Assembly: GCA_947466955.1 (NCBI GenBank)
Contig: CANIFM010000003.1
Coordinates: 1-43,228, forward strand
Reading direction: 5' to 3'
DNA from: Bacteroidota bacterium
GTDB lineage: Bacteria > Bacteroidota > Bacteroidia > Flavobacteriales > Flavobacteriaceae
DNA: 43,228 nucleotides
Shown here piece after piece: positions 9,542 through 18,377 of this stretch (the first letter of the stretch is position 1; every line of letters starts with the position of its first letter). The notes under the pieces are model-generated. The model had not been told where the DNA came from and ran no database searches. It was given only the letters and a program-made list of their open reading frames with translations. The translations under genes and the position numbers were made by a program.

Positions 9542-11866
9542 ATGCAAAAATACATTAGCCAACTTAACGAAGCGCAACAAGAACCAGTTCTGCAAAAGGA
9601 CGGGCCAATGATAATTATTGCGGGTGCAGGCTCAGGAAAAACACGCGTTCTAACCATTAGAATCGCCTATTTGATGAGTTTGGGAGTTGATTCTTTTAGT
9701 ATTTTGGCATTGACTTTTACGAACAAAGCGGCTCGTGAAATGAAGAAAAGAATTTCGGATATTGTAGGTTCCAACGAAGCTAAAAATCTTTGGATGGGAA
9801 CTTTTCACTCTGTTTTTGCAAGAATACTTCGCTCGGAAGCAGATAAATTGGGTTATCCTTCCAATTTTACCATTTATGATACGCAAGATTCTGTGCGATT
9901 GATTTCTTCTGTTATTAAGGAAATGCAATTGGACAGAGATATTTACAAACCAAAACAGGTTTTAAGCAGGATTTCTTCTTATAAAAATAGTTTGATAACT
10001 GTAAAAGCGTATTTCAATAATCCTGAATTGCAAGAGCAAGATGCGATGTCTAAAAAACCTCGTTTGGGTGAAATTTATCAAAATTATGTAGAGCGTTGTT
10101 TCAAAGCTGGCGCAATGGATTTTGATGATTTATTATTGAAAACTAACGAATTACTGACCCGATTTCCTGAAGTTTTAGCCAAATATCAAAACAGATTTCG
10201 ATATATTTTGGTTGATGAGTACCAAGATACCAATCATTCTCAATATTTAATTGTTCGTGCGTTATCCGATAAATTTCAAAATATTTGTGTGGTTGGAGAT
10301 GATGCACAAAGTATTTATGCTTTTCGAGGTGCAAATATCAATAACATTCTGAATTTCCAAAAAGATTATGAAGGCGTAAAAACCTATCGATTGGAACAAA
10401 ATTACCGTTCTACAAAAAATATTGTAGAAGCTGCCAATTCTATTATTGATAAAAACAAAACTAAATTAGACAAAATTGTATGGACTGCTAATGACTTTGG
10501 CGCAAAAATAAAAGTACATCGCAGTTTGACTGATGGGGAAGAAGGCCGATTTGTTGCTAGTACTATCTGGGAGCAAAAAATGCAAAACCAAATGATGAAT
10601 GGCCAATTTGCTATTTTGTATCGTACCAATGCGCAATCTCGTGCGATGGAAGATGCGCTTCGAAAAAGAGATATTCCCTATCGAATTTATGGAGGTTTGT
10701 CTTTTTATCAAAGGAAAGAAATTAAGGATGTTTTGTGCTATTTACGCTTAATTATCAATCCAAAAGATGAGGAAGCATTGATTCGAGTAATCAATTATCC
10801 AGCACGTGGAATTGGCGATACAACAGTTGAAAAACTAACAATTGCTGCCAATCATTACAAAAGATCGATATTTGAAGTAATGCAAAATATTGATAAAATT
10901 GACTTGAAACTGAATTCTGGAACGAAACAAAAACTGACTGATTTTGTGACTATGATTCAAAGTTTTCAGGTTATAAATGAAAATCAAGATGCGTTTTATA
11001 TTGCCGATCACGTTTCTAAAAAAACAGGATTGGTTCAGGAATTGAAAAAAGACGGAACCCCCGAAGGTGTTGCTAAAATTGAAAATATCGAAGAGTTATT
11101 GAACGGTATGAAAGATTTTACCGAAGGGCAAAAAGAAATAGATGGCGCTCGTGGTGCTTTAGCCGAATTTATGGAAGATGTGGCTTTGGCAACCGATTTA
11201 GATAAAGATACTGGCGATGATGATCGCGTGGCATTAATGACCATTCACTTGGCAAAAGGATTGGAATTTCCATCGGTTTTTGTGGTTGGAATGGAGGAAG
11301 ATTTGTTTCCAAGTGCGATGAGTATGAGTACTCGAAGTGAATTAGAGGAAGAACGTCGCTTGTTTTACGTGGCATTAACACGTGCAGAACACCAAGCGTA
11401 TTTGACGTATGCGCAATCTCGTTACCGCTGGGGAAAATTGACGGACAGTGAACCTTCTCGTTTTATTGAAGAAATTGACGGTCAATATTTGGAATATTTA
11501 ACGCCAGAAGAAAATAATTACAGGTACAAACCAATGATTGATAGTGATATTTTTGGTGATGTTGATAAATCAAAATTGCGTTTGGCTAAGCCAATAGGAG
11601 GAACGCCACCTAAGCAATATGGTGATGAGCAACCTGCAACTGTTAGGAAGTTGAAGCCAATGAATTCAAATGCGCCTTCGGGTGCAGCCAACTTATTTGA
11701 CAATAAATTAACGATTGGAAATGTTGTAATGCACGAACGTTTTGGAAAAGGCGAAGTCATTAATTTAGAAGGCGTTGGCGCAGATAAAAAAGCAGAAATC
11801 AAATTTGAAGTTGGCGGAATTAAGAAATTATTACTGCGTTTTGCAAAATTGGACGTAATCGGGTAA
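9542..11866 (+). CDS. UvrD/PcrA-type ATP-dependent 3'-5' DNA helicase
   Basis: Superfamily 1A helicase that acts in nucleotide-excision and mismatch repair and in displacing proteins or RNA polymerase from DNA. Visible motifs are the Q-motif LNEAQQEPV, Walker A AGAGSGKT (27-34), Walker B VDEYQDTN (about 224-231), GDDAQSIYAFRGA, YRSTKNI, and the motif V/VI region LMTIHLAKGLEFPSVFVVGMEE...EERRLFYVALTRA. The C-terminal ~50 residues (VMHERFGKGEVINLEGVG...) form the small Tudor-like domain found in UvrD/PcrA that contacts RNA polymerase. The 774-aa length is typical. UvrD and PcrA cannot be told apart by inspection, so no symbol is assigned. Confidence 0.95.
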   Translation: MQKYISQLNEAQQEPVLQKDGPMIIIAGAGSGKTRVLTIRIAYLMSLGVDSFSILALTFTNKAAREMKKRISDIVGSNEAKNLWMGTFHSVFARILRSEADKLGYPSNFTIYDTQDSVRLISSVIKEMQLDRDIYKPKQVLSRISSYKNSLITVKAYFNNPELQEQDAMSKKPRLGEIYQNYVERCFKAGAMDFDDLLLKTNELLTRFPEVLAKYQNRFRYILVDEYQDTNHSQYLIVRALSDKFQNICVVGDDAQSIYAFRGANINNILNFQKDYEGVKTYRLEQNYRSTKNIVEAANSIIDKNKTKLDKIVWTANDFGAKIKVHRSLTDGEEGRFVASTIWEQKMQNQMMNGQFAILYRTNAQSRAMEDALRKRDIPYRIYGGLSFYQRKEIKDVLCYLRLIINPKDEEALIRVINYPARGIGDTTVEKLTIAANHYKRSIFEVMQNIDKIDLKLNSGTKQKLTDFVTMIQSFQVINENQDAFYIADHVSKKTGLVQELKKDGTPEGVAKIENIEELLNGMKDFTEGQKEIDGARGALAEFMEDVALATDLDKDTGDDDRVALMTIHLAKGLEFPSVFVVGMEEDLFPSAMSMSTRSELEEERRLFYVALTRAEHQAYLTYAQSRYRWGKLTDSEPSRFIEEIDGQYLEYLTPEENNYRYKPMIDSDIFGDVDKSKLRLAKPIGGTPPKQYGDEQPATVRKLKPMNSNAPSGAANLFDNKLTIGNVVMHERFGKGEVINLEGVGADKKAEIKFEVGGIKKLLLRFAKLDVIG

Positions 11867-11905
11867 ACGCTTATAGCATAAGGCTTAAAGCATAAAGAAA
11901 TTAAA

Positions 11906-12526
11906 ATGGCACAATTCATAAAAATATACGAAGATAAACCAAACGAAGCCGCTATTAAAAAAGTGGTTGACGTATTGAAAAATGGTGGTTTGGTGATTTA
12001 TCCAACAGATACAGTTTATGGTTTGGGTTGCGATATTACGAATACCAAAGCATTGGAACGCATTGCAAAAATCAAAGGCGTTAAGCTGGAAAAAGCCAAT
12101 TTTTCTTTTATTTGTTCCGATTTGAGTAACATTTCAGACTACGTGAAGCAAATTGACACCGCAACTTTTAAAATCTTAAAAAGAGCTTTGCCAGGACCTT
12201 ATACTTTCATTTTGCCTGGAAATAATAGTTTACCAAAAGAATTCAAAAAGAAAACTACGGTTGGAATTCGGGTTCCTGACAATGCGATTGCCTTAGAAAT
12301 TGTGCGTCAATTGGGAAATCCAATAGTTTCGACATCCATTCACGATGAAGATGCAGTTTTAGAATATTCTACCGATCCGGAATTGATTTTTGAGAAATGG
12401 CAAAACCTTGTCGATATGATAATTGACGGAGGTTATGGCGATAATATGGGTTCTACAATAATTGATTTATCAGGATTTGAACCTGTTGTTGTCAGAGAAG
12501 GAAAAGGAAGTTTGGATGTGCTTTAA
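11906..12526 (+). CDS. L-threonylcarbamoyladenylate synthase (Sua5/YciO/YrdC family)
   Basis: Makes threonylcarbamoyl-AMP from threonine, bicarbonate and ATP for the t6A37 modification of ANN-decoding tRNAs. The YrdC fold is recognisable from GGLVIYPTDTVYGLGCDI, KRALPGPYTFILPG, KTTVGIRVPDN and NPIVSTSIHD. At 206 aa it is the short form without the Sua5 C-terminal domain. YciO-like paralogues share these motifs, so the enzymatic role is likely but not certain. It starts 40 nt after the helicase stop and may be co-transcribed. A strong bidirectional terminator follows. Confidence 0.87.
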   Translation: MAQFIKIYEDKPNEAAIKKVVDVLKNGGLVIYPTDTVYGLGCDITNTKALERIAKIKGVKLEKANFSFICSDLSNISDYVKQIDTATFKILKRALPGPYTFILPGNNSLPKEFKKKTTVGIRVPDNAIALEIVRQLGNPIVSTSIHDEDAVLEYSTDPELIFEKWQNLVDMIIDGGYGDNMGSTIIDLSGFEPVVVREGKGSLDVL

Positions 12527-12620
12527 GAAAGTATTCTGTGTTCAATAAATTAGTAATCAGTTTCAATTTTCTAAAATAAACTAAAATCAATAGCGCTACT
12601 TTTTAGTAATTATTATAACA

Positions 12621-12650
12621 AAAAACGTCTTGATTTCTCAAGACGTTTTT
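12621..12650. terminator. Bidirectional intrinsic terminator
   Basis: A perfect 13-bp stem, AAAAACGTCTTGA (12621-12633) and its complement (12638-12650), with a TTTC loop. It has A-runs on the left and T-runs on the right, so it can stop both the YrdC transcript and the converging OmpA-family transcript. Confidence 0.9.
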
Positions 12651-12696
12651 GTATTTCTGAACCAACTGAACACTTTTTCAAACTTTACACTGTTCA

Positions 12697-13527
12697 CTAT
12701 TTCTTCTTCATTTCTTTTTCAATCATTTCGTAAAACTCATCGATTTTTGGTAGGATAACAATACGAGTTCTTCTATTGATTGCACGGTTTGCAACAGAAT
12801 TGTTTTCTACCAGTGGAATAAATTCTCCACGACCTGCAGCGATTAATTGTTTTGGATTTACCTTCAATTCATTCGTTAATACACGAACAATTGCAGTAGA
12901 ACGTTTGGCACTCAAATCCCAATTATCAAGCAAGATATTGTTTCCAATGAACGGAACATTATCGGTGTGCCCTTCAACCATACATTCAAATGTAGGTTTG
13001 TCATTGATTATTTTTGCTACTTTCGCAAGCACTTCTTTTGCACGCTCGCTCACTAAATAACTGCCACTTTTGAAAAGTAATTTATCCGCAATAGAAATGA
13101 AAACTACACCTTTTTCAACATTAACTTCAATGTCTGGATCTGACATTCCAACCGAACTTTTTATGCTGGTAACCAATGCAAGAGTAACGCTGTCTTTTTT
13201 GGTCAAAGCATCTTGCATTCTTGTAATTTTCAAGTCTTTTTCCTTAATAGTTTCCAATGCTTTTTCAATGTTTTGAGCTCCTTTAGTTGATAAAGTAGTC
13301 ATATTTCCCATTGTACTAAGTAAATCGGAATTGTTTTTCTTTAGAAAGTCAATCTGACTTGCAATCGCTTCTTTTTCAGTCAAACAAGTATTTAATTTTA
13401 CTGTGCAAGTATTTAACAAATCTTGAATTTCTTTATTTTTAGATTCTAATGCTGCAATTTTTTTCTTTGTGCCGCAAGAAGTTGCTAATAAAGCGACTAA
13501 TGAAACTGCTAAAATGATTTTTTTCAT
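12697..13527 (-). CDS. OmpA-family peptidoglycan-binding lipoprotein
   Basis: A 276-aa envelope lipoprotein. The signal peptide ends in a lipobox, LLATSCG, with the lipidated Cys at residue 18. A coiled coil follows (about 25-105, KIAALESKNKEIQDLLNTC...KDLKITRMQDALTKKD). The C-terminal OmpA domain (about 130-265) contains VEGHTDNVPF, DLSAKRSTAIVRVL and NRRTRIVILP, the pattern that anchors outer-membrane proteins to peptidoglycan. It probably links the outer membrane to the cell wall. The minus-strand promoter element TAATTTTG is at 13544-13551. Confidence 0.92.
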   Translation of the reverse strand: MKKIILAVSLVALLATSCGTKKKIAALESKNKEIQDLLNTCTVKLNTCLTEKEAIASQIDFLKKNNSDLLSTMGNMTTLSTKGAQNIEKALETIKEKDLKITRMQDALTKKDSVTLALVTSIKSSVGMSDPDIEVNVEKGVVFISIADKLLFKSGSYLVSERAKEVLAKVAKIINDKPTFECMVEGHTDNVPFIGNNILLDNWDLSAKRSTAIVRVLTNELKVNPKQLIAAGRGEFIPLVENNSVANRAINRRTRIVILPKIDEFYEMIEKEMKKK

Positions 13528-13543
13528 AAGGATTGTTTTTTTG

Positions 13544-13551
13544 CAAAATTA
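13544..13551 (-). promoter_or_regulatory. Promoter -7 element of the OmpA-family gene
   Basis: The minus-strand TAATTTTG matches TAnnTTTG and ends 16 nt before the ATG at 13527. Confidence 0.5.
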
Positions 13552-13590
13552 AGGAAATAAATTGTATAAAAATTAATAGTCTAACTATTG

Positions 13591-14583
13591 TTAAAATAGC
13601 TTTTCAAAAACGATGCCACGTTTAATATAATAACTATAAACGATACTTTTTAGTTTGTAGTATGTTTGCAATTGTGTTTTTCCACGTTTTTTATAATTTA
13701 TTGAAAGGAGATGATAAAAGTAAAAATGAGCTTTTAAAACTGCTATAGTATGTAAAAACTTTCCTTGAAATAAAAATCGGATTCCTGCAATACCATCTAA
13801 AATCATTCTAATTAAAAGTACTTGAAACAAGGATTCTTTAGGTAGGTTTTTTGTTAACATCAATAAAGAATTTCTAAAATTCAGGAACGTTTTTTTAGGA
13901 TTTCCTTCTTTTAATGTAGCACCGCCAACGTGATAAACAGTGGATTTTCCATTGTATTTAACGATGTGATTGTTGTTGAAAGCACGCCAACATAAATCAA
14001 TTTCTTCTTGATGGGCAAAAAAATCGGCATCAAAGCCTTTTAATTCTTTGTAAACTGAACTTCTAATAAAAAAACAAGCACCCGAAGCCCAAAAAATTTC
14101 ACAAGTATCGTTGTATTGTCCGTTGTCTTTCTCTAAAGTTTCAAAAATTCGTCCACGGCAAAAAGGATAACCATATTTATCTATGAAACCTCCACCAGCT
14201 CCTGCATATTCAAAATATTCTTTGCGTTTGTAATCTAATATTTTTGGTTGAATAATGGCAGTTTGTGGTTCGTTTTTGAAGGTTTCAATTATGGATTGCA
14301 ACCAATTTTCGGTAACTTCAACATCAGAATTTACAAGGGCAAAAATATCAGCATCGACATTTTTCAAAGCTTCATTATAGCCTTGTGCAAATCCAAAATT
14401 ATAGTCGTTTTTTATAATTTGAACGGTTGGAAAATTTTCTTTTACAAATGAAATTGAATCATCAGTAGAAGCATTATCTGCAACAAATACAGACGCTTCA
14501 GATGAATATTGAACAACAGAAGGTAGAAATTGTTCCAACAATTTCACTCCATTCCAATTGAGTATGACAACGGCAATTTTCAC
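13591..14583 (-). CDS. Family 2 glycosyltransferase
   Basis: A GT-A fold glycosyltransferase of 330 aa, close to rhamnosyltransferase-like GT2 proteins. The nucleotide-sugar site is seen in VVILNWNGVKLLEQFLPSV and VADNASTDDS; the DXD-type motif is ALVNSDVEV, and the acceptor-side EEIDLCWRA is also present. A C-terminal hydrophobic stretch (LIRMILDGIAGIRFLF) suggests membrane association. The start codon is GTG (CAC at 14581-14583 on the plus strand), placed directly against the TAA of the upstream HsdR_N-domain gene, so translation is probably coupled. The sugar and acceptor are unknown. Confidence 0.9.
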   Translation of the reverse strand: MKIAVVILNWNGVKLLEQFLPSVVQYSSEASVFVADNASTDDSISFVKENFPTVQIIKNDYNFGFAQGYNEALKNVDADIFALVNSDVEVTENWLQSIIETFKNEPQTAIIQPKILDYKRKEYFEYAGAGGGFIDKYGYPFCRGRIFETLEKDNGQYNDTCEIFWASGACFFIRSSVYKELKGFDADFFAHQEEIDLCWRAFNNNHIVKYNGKSTVYHVGGATLKEGNPKKTFLNFRNSLLMLTKNLPKESLFQVLLIRMILDGIAGIRFLFQGKFLHTIAVLKAHFYFYHLLSINYKKRGKTQLQTYYKLKSIVYSYYIKRGIVFEKLF

Positions 14584-15045
14584 TTATTTCATTGAATTTA
14601 AAGATTGATATTCTGGTAATTCAGGTAGGAAATCGTATTTCTCGTTTTCATAATCCATTTTGCAAAAGTAATGATTAAGTCCGTTAGTTACCATCAAATA
14701 TTCGGCATTCAAAGTCATATTGTATCTTGCGATTTGGTCGAATGTGTGTTGCGATATTTTAATTTCGGGGGCTTTACATTCCACTAAAATAAAAATACTA
14801 CCGTCAGGATTGTAAACTACAATGTCATATCGTTTATTTAAACCATTGATTTTCAATAGTTTTTCTACGTTTATATGTGACTTTGGATATTTTTTATCTT
14901 GTAGCAAAAACTGAACTACGTGCTGACGAACCCATTCTTCGGGAGTAATAATTATAAATTTTTTCCTGATTTCATCGAAAATAGCTACTTTATTTTCACT
15001 ATTTTTGAATCGGAATGAATAAGTGGGAAACTGGAGTTGCTTCAT
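14584..15045 (-). CDS. Orphan HsdR N-terminal (PD-(D/E)xK) domain protein
   Basis: A stand-alone type I restriction enzyme R-subunit N-terminal domain. The track starts this ORF at 15132, but the first 29 residues are a low-complexity hydrophobic stretch encoded by intergenic-looking DNA. The internal ATG at 15043-15045 (MKQLQFPTYSF) gives a 153-aa protein. A TACTTTTG promoter box ends 5 nt before that ATG, which also argues against the longer start. The nuclease-like core is YDIVVYNPDGSIFILVECKAP, with the D...ExK residues in place. No helicase, methylase or specificity gene adjoins it, so the role is unknown. It is divergent from holA and coupled to the GT2 gene. Confidence 0.85.
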   Translation of the reverse strand: MKQLQFPTYSFRFKNSENKVAIFDEIRKKFIIITPEEWVRQHVVQFLLQDKKYPKSHINVEKLLKINGLNKRYDIVVYNPDGSIFILVECKAPEIKISQHTFDQIARYNMTLNAEYLMVTNGLNHYFCKMDYENEKYDFLPELPEYQSLNSMK

Positions 15046-15049
15046 ATAG

Positions 15050-15057
15050 CAAAAGTA
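15050..15057 (-). promoter_or_regulatory. -7 element directly upstream of the HsdR_N-domain gene
   Basis: The minus-strand TACTTTTG matches TAnnTTTG and lies 4 nt from the ATG at 15043-15045, so the predicted transcript starts at or next to the start codon. This decides between the two candidate starts. Confidence 0.5.
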
Positions 15058-15204
15058 AGACTTTTTCAATATAGAAAAAAGAGAATAGAAAATAGACAGA
15101 TAGATGATAGATAGAATGATAAATGAGTACAAAATACATAATATTGAAAATATTTTTTTGTCAATCCGAAATCTAAAATAATAAATCCAAAATAATAAAT
15201 CCCA

Positions 15205-16209
15205 ATGGATGAAGTTTTGAAAATTGTTAACGATATTAAAGCTGGAAATATAAAACCAATTTATTTTTTGATGGGCGAGGAGCCATATTATATTGATAAA
15301 TTATCAGATTATATTGAAGAAAATGTACTTTCCGAAGAGGAGAAAAGTTTCAACCAGACGGTGCTTTATGGTCGTGATGTATCTGTTGAAGATATTATTT
15401 CGGCTGCAAAACGCTATCCAATGATGGCTGAACGTCAAGTTGTGATTGTTAAAGAAGCGCAAGATTTGGTAAAAACAATCGATAAATTTGAAAGTTATGC
15501 TTTAAGTCCAATGCCTTCAACTGTTTTGGTAGTTTGTTATAAATATAAAACCTTAGACAAACGCAAAAAAGTAACCAAGCTTTTTGACAAAGCTGGTGTT
15601 GTTTTTGAAAGTAAAAAGCTTTATGAAAATCAAGTTGGTCAATGGATTACAAGGGTTTTACAGACTAAGAAGTTTTCTATTGAACCAAAAGCAAATGCGA
15701 TGTTGGTGGAATTTTTGGGTACGGATTTAGGTAAAATAAATAACGAACTCGAAAAACTACAAATTATTTTGCCTGCTGGAAGTACAATTTCTGCAAAGGA
15801 TATTGAGGAAAACATTGGCTTTAGCAAGGATTTTAATATTTTTGAATTGCGAAAAGCTATTGGCGAACGCAACCAATTGAAATCGTATAAAATTGCACAG
15901 TATTTTTCAGATAATCCGAAAGACCATCCAATGGTAATGACAACGGGATTGATTTTTAGCTTTTTTATACAAGTATTACAATACCACGGATTGAAAGATA
16001 AAAACCCAAAAAATGTGGCTGCGGTTTTAAAAGTAAATCCCTTTTTTCTTAAAGATTATGATGTTGCATTGAAAAATTATCCAATGAAAAAAGTGAGTCA
16101 AATTGTAGCGCTTTTGAGAGATATTGATGTTAAAAGCAAAGGTGTTGGTGCCAATGCAATGCCACAACACGATTTATTAAAGGAAATGTTAGTCGGAATT
16201 TTTAATTAA
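15205..16209 (+). CDS. holA: DNA polymerase III subunit delta
   Basis: The clamp-loader subunit that opens the beta sliding clamp. The 334-aa length and sequence match HolA: IKPIYFLMGEEPYYIDKLSDYIEE at the N-terminus, the AAA+-like core with PMMAERQVVIVKEAQ and LSPMPSTVLVVCYKYKTLDKR, and the C-terminal collar domain (IGFSKDFNIFELRKAIGERN). As usual for delta, no functional Walker A site is present. It is divergent from the HsdR_N-domain gene. Confidence 0.93.
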   Translation: MDEVLKIVNDIKAGNIKPIYFLMGEEPYYIDKLSDYIEENVLSEEEKSFNQTVLYGRDVSVEDIISAAKRYPMMAERQVVIVKEAQDLVKTIDKFESYALSPMPSTVLVVCYKYKTLDKRKKVTKLFDKAGVVFESKKLYENQVGQWITRVLQTKKFSIEPKANAMLVEFLGTDLGKINNELEKLQIILPAGSTISAKDIEENIGFSKDFNIFELRKAIGERNQLKSYKIAQYFSDNPKDHPMVMTTGLIFSFFIQVLQYHGLKDKNPKNVAAVLKVNPFFLKDYDVALKNYPMKKVSQIVALLRDIDVKSKGVGANAMPQHDLLKEMLVGIFN

Positions 16210-16306
16210 GAATTTCAAATATTGATTTTGAAGGAAATCAATTTACATTTGAAACAAATACTATTTTTAACGATATTTGCAACACCAAATTTACAAAACT
16301 TCAGTT

Positions 16307-16489
16307 ATGGGAATGAACAAAAACACCGTTTTAGGATGGGCAACATTGATTATGATACTTATGGGATTATTGTTAATAGGTCTCGGCGTATTCAAATACA
16401 GTGAAATTTCAGGTTGGGGATTTGTGGCTGTTGGCGTGGGTTTTCTCGCAAATGCTTGGGTATTTAGTGCGTTGAAAGGAAGGATTTAA
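16307..16489 (+). CDS. CAL67264-family small membrane protein
   Basis: A 60-aa protein beginning MGMNKNTVLGWATLIMILMG, with two transmembrane segments separated by a short loop (KYSEISGWGF). It matches my recollection of the CAL67264 family of flavobacterial mini membrane proteins, whose function is unknown. The track offers an upstream start at 16277, but the ten extra residues are not conserved-looking. Either ATG at 16307 or 16313 would give the family-like N-terminus. Confidence 0.8.
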   Translation: MGMNKNTVLGWATLIMILMGLLLIGLGVFKYSEISGWGFVAVGVGFLANAWVFSALKGRI

Positions 16490-16573
16490 AATTATGAGTT
16501 ATGAGTTATCAATTTAATAGTAAATGCAAAATTTAAATAAATACAATAAATAATTATATTAAAAAACAATAAA

Positions 16574-18268
16574 ATGGCAGACGATAAAAAAGTAATTTTC
16601 TCAATGCAGAAATTGAGTAAAACCTATCAAGGAGCAGACAAACCGGTATTAAAAAACATTTATTTGAGTTTCTTTTATGGAGCAAAAATTGGTATTCTTG
16701 GACTTAACGGTTCTGGAAAATCGTCTTTACTGAGAATTATTTCGGGTGCTGATAAAAATTATCAAGGTGATGTGGTTTTTCAGCCAGGATATACTGTTGG
16801 CTATTTAGAACAAGAACCAATTCTTGATGATTCGAAAACGGTAATCGAAATTGTTCGTGAAGGAGTTGCCGAAACAATGGCAGTTTTAGAAGAATATAAT
16901 GGTATAAATGATTTATTTGGTCTTCCAGAAAACTATGAAGATGCGGATAAAATGGACAAGTTGATGGATCGTCAAGCGGCGCTGCAAGATAAAATTGATG
17001 CACTTGGAGCTTGGGAAATCGACACCAAATTAGAAATTGCCATGGATGCTTTGCGCACGCCAGAAGGGGATACGCCAATCAAGAATTTGTCTGGTGGAGA
17101 GCGTCGTCGTGTGGCTTTGTGCCGATTATTATTGCAACAACCAGACGTATTATTATTAGATGAACCTACGAATCACTTGGATGCGGAAAGCGTACTTTGG
17201 TTAGAACAGCATTTGGCACAATACGCAGGAACTGTAATTGCGGTAACGCACGACAGGTACTTTTTGGATAATGTTGCAGGTTGGATTTTAGAATTGGATA
17301 GGGGAGAAGGTATTCCTTGGAAAGGGAATTATTCGTCTTGGTTGGATCAAAAATCAAGCAGAATGGCATTGGAAGAAAAAGTAGCTTCGAAACGTAGAAA
17401 AACTTTAGAACGCGAGTTGGACTGGGTTCGTCAAGGCGCAAAAGGGCGTCAGACGAAACAAAAAGCACGTTTGCAGAATTATGATAAATTACTGAATGAA
17501 GACCAAAAACAATTGGATGAAAATTTAGAAATTTATATTCCAAATGGACCTCGTTTAGGAACGAATGTAATTGAAGCCAAAAATGTTGCGAAAGCTTTTG
17601 GCGATAAATTATTATATGATAATTTGAATTTTACTTTGCCACAAGCTGGAATTGTTGGGATTATTGGACCCAATGGGGCTGGTAAATCAACCATTTTCAA
17701 AATGATTATGGGAGAAGAAAAACCAGATTCAGGGGAATTTTTGATTGGAGAAACTGTAAAAATCGCTTATGTCGATCAAGCGCATTCCAATATAAATCCT
17801 GAGAAATCGATTTGGGAAAACTTCGCTGACGGTCAAGAATTGATTATGATGGGCGGAAAGCAAGTAAATTCAAGAGCTTATTTGTCACGATTTAATTTTG
17901 GTGGTGGGGAACAAAACAAGAAAGTTTCGATGCTTTCTGGTGGAGAACGAAACCGTTTGCATCTTGCTATGACTTTGAAAGAAGAAGGAAACGTACTTTT
18001 ATTAGATGAGCCAACGAATGATTTGGACATCAATACGCTTCGTGCTTTGGAAGAAGGTTTAGAAAATTTTGCTGGTTGTGCCGTTGTAATTTCTCACGAC
18101 AGATGGTTTTTGGATAGAATTTGTACGCATATTTTGGCATTTGAAGGAAATTCTGAAGTTTATTATTTTGAAGGTGGATTCTCTGATTATGAGGAAAATA
18201 AGAAGAAACGTTTGGGTGGAGATTTAACCCCGAAACGATTGAAATATAGAAAATTAATTAGAAGTTAA
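16574..18268 (+). CDS. ettA: Energy-dependent translational throttle protein EttA (ABC-F ATPase)
   Basis: An ABC-F protein that binds the ribosomal E site and gates the start of elongation according to ATP/ADP ratio. It has two ATPase domains without membrane segments: Walker A GLNGSGKSS (about residue 42) and GPNGAGKST (about 363), signatures LSGGERRR and LSGGERNR, and Walker B LLLLDEPTNHLD and LLLDEPTNDLD. The inter-domain linker with basic GAKGRQTKQKARLQNY and the overall 564-aa length fit EttA rather than Uup. A strong terminator follows directly. Confidence 0.94.
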   Translation: MADDKKVIFSMQKLSKTYQGADKPVLKNIYLSFFYGAKIGILGLNGSGKSSLLRIISGADKNYQGDVVFQPGYTVGYLEQEPILDDSKTVIEIVREGVAETMAVLEEYNGINDLFGLPENYEDADKMDKLMDRQAALQDKIDALGAWEIDTKLEIAMDALRTPEGDTPIKNLSGGERRRVALCRLLLQQPDVLLLDEPTNHLDAESVLWLEQHLAQYAGTVIAVTHDRYFLDNVAGWILELDRGEGIPWKGNYSSWLDQKSSRMALEEKVASKRRKTLERELDWVRQGAKGRQTKQKARLQNYDKLLNEDQKQLDENLEIYIPNGPRLGTNVIEAKNVAKAFGDKLLYDNLNFTLPQAGIVGIIGPNGAGKSTIFKMIMGEEKPDSGEFLIGETVKIAYVDQAHSNINPEKSIWENFADGQELIMMGGKQVNSRAYLSRFNFGGGEQNKKVSMLSGGERNRLHLAMTLKEEGNVLLLDEPTNDLDINTLRALEEGLENFAGCAVVISHDRWFLDRICTHILAFEGNSEVYYFEGGFSDYEENKKKRLGGDLTPKRLKYRKLIRS

Positions 18269-18272
18269 AGTA

Positions 18273-18300
18273 AAGAGAGACCAAATGGTCTCTTTTTTTT
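18273..18300 (+). terminator. Intrinsic terminator of ettA
   Basis: A 10-bp stem, AAGAGAGACC (18273-18282) with GGTCTCTTTT (18287-18296), AAAT loop, and a continuous T-run to 18300, starting 5 nt after the ettA stop. Confidence 0.9.
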
Positions 18301-18377
18301 ATAAATAAATGGAAAACATTTTCTATAACTACAAAAGGTTTTATACATTCGTAAATTCAAAATTTGATTTATAAATA

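Noticed and set aside
11867-11900. agcataaggctta / agcataaag near-repeat between the helicase and yrdC genes
   Set aside because: Too short and simple to support a regulatory or mobile-element claim.
11518-11919. 133-aa minus-strand ORF over the end of the helicase gene
   Set aside because: Shadow of uvrD/pcrA coding sequence; composition follows the sense gene.
15046-15132. Upstream extension of the HsdR_N-domain gene
   Set aside because: Looks like intergenic AT-rich DNA, and the promoter box falls inside it.
16493-16510. atgagttatgagttat direct repeat
   Set aside because: Short AT-rich tandem duplication with no spacers or further copies; not a CRISPR or att site.
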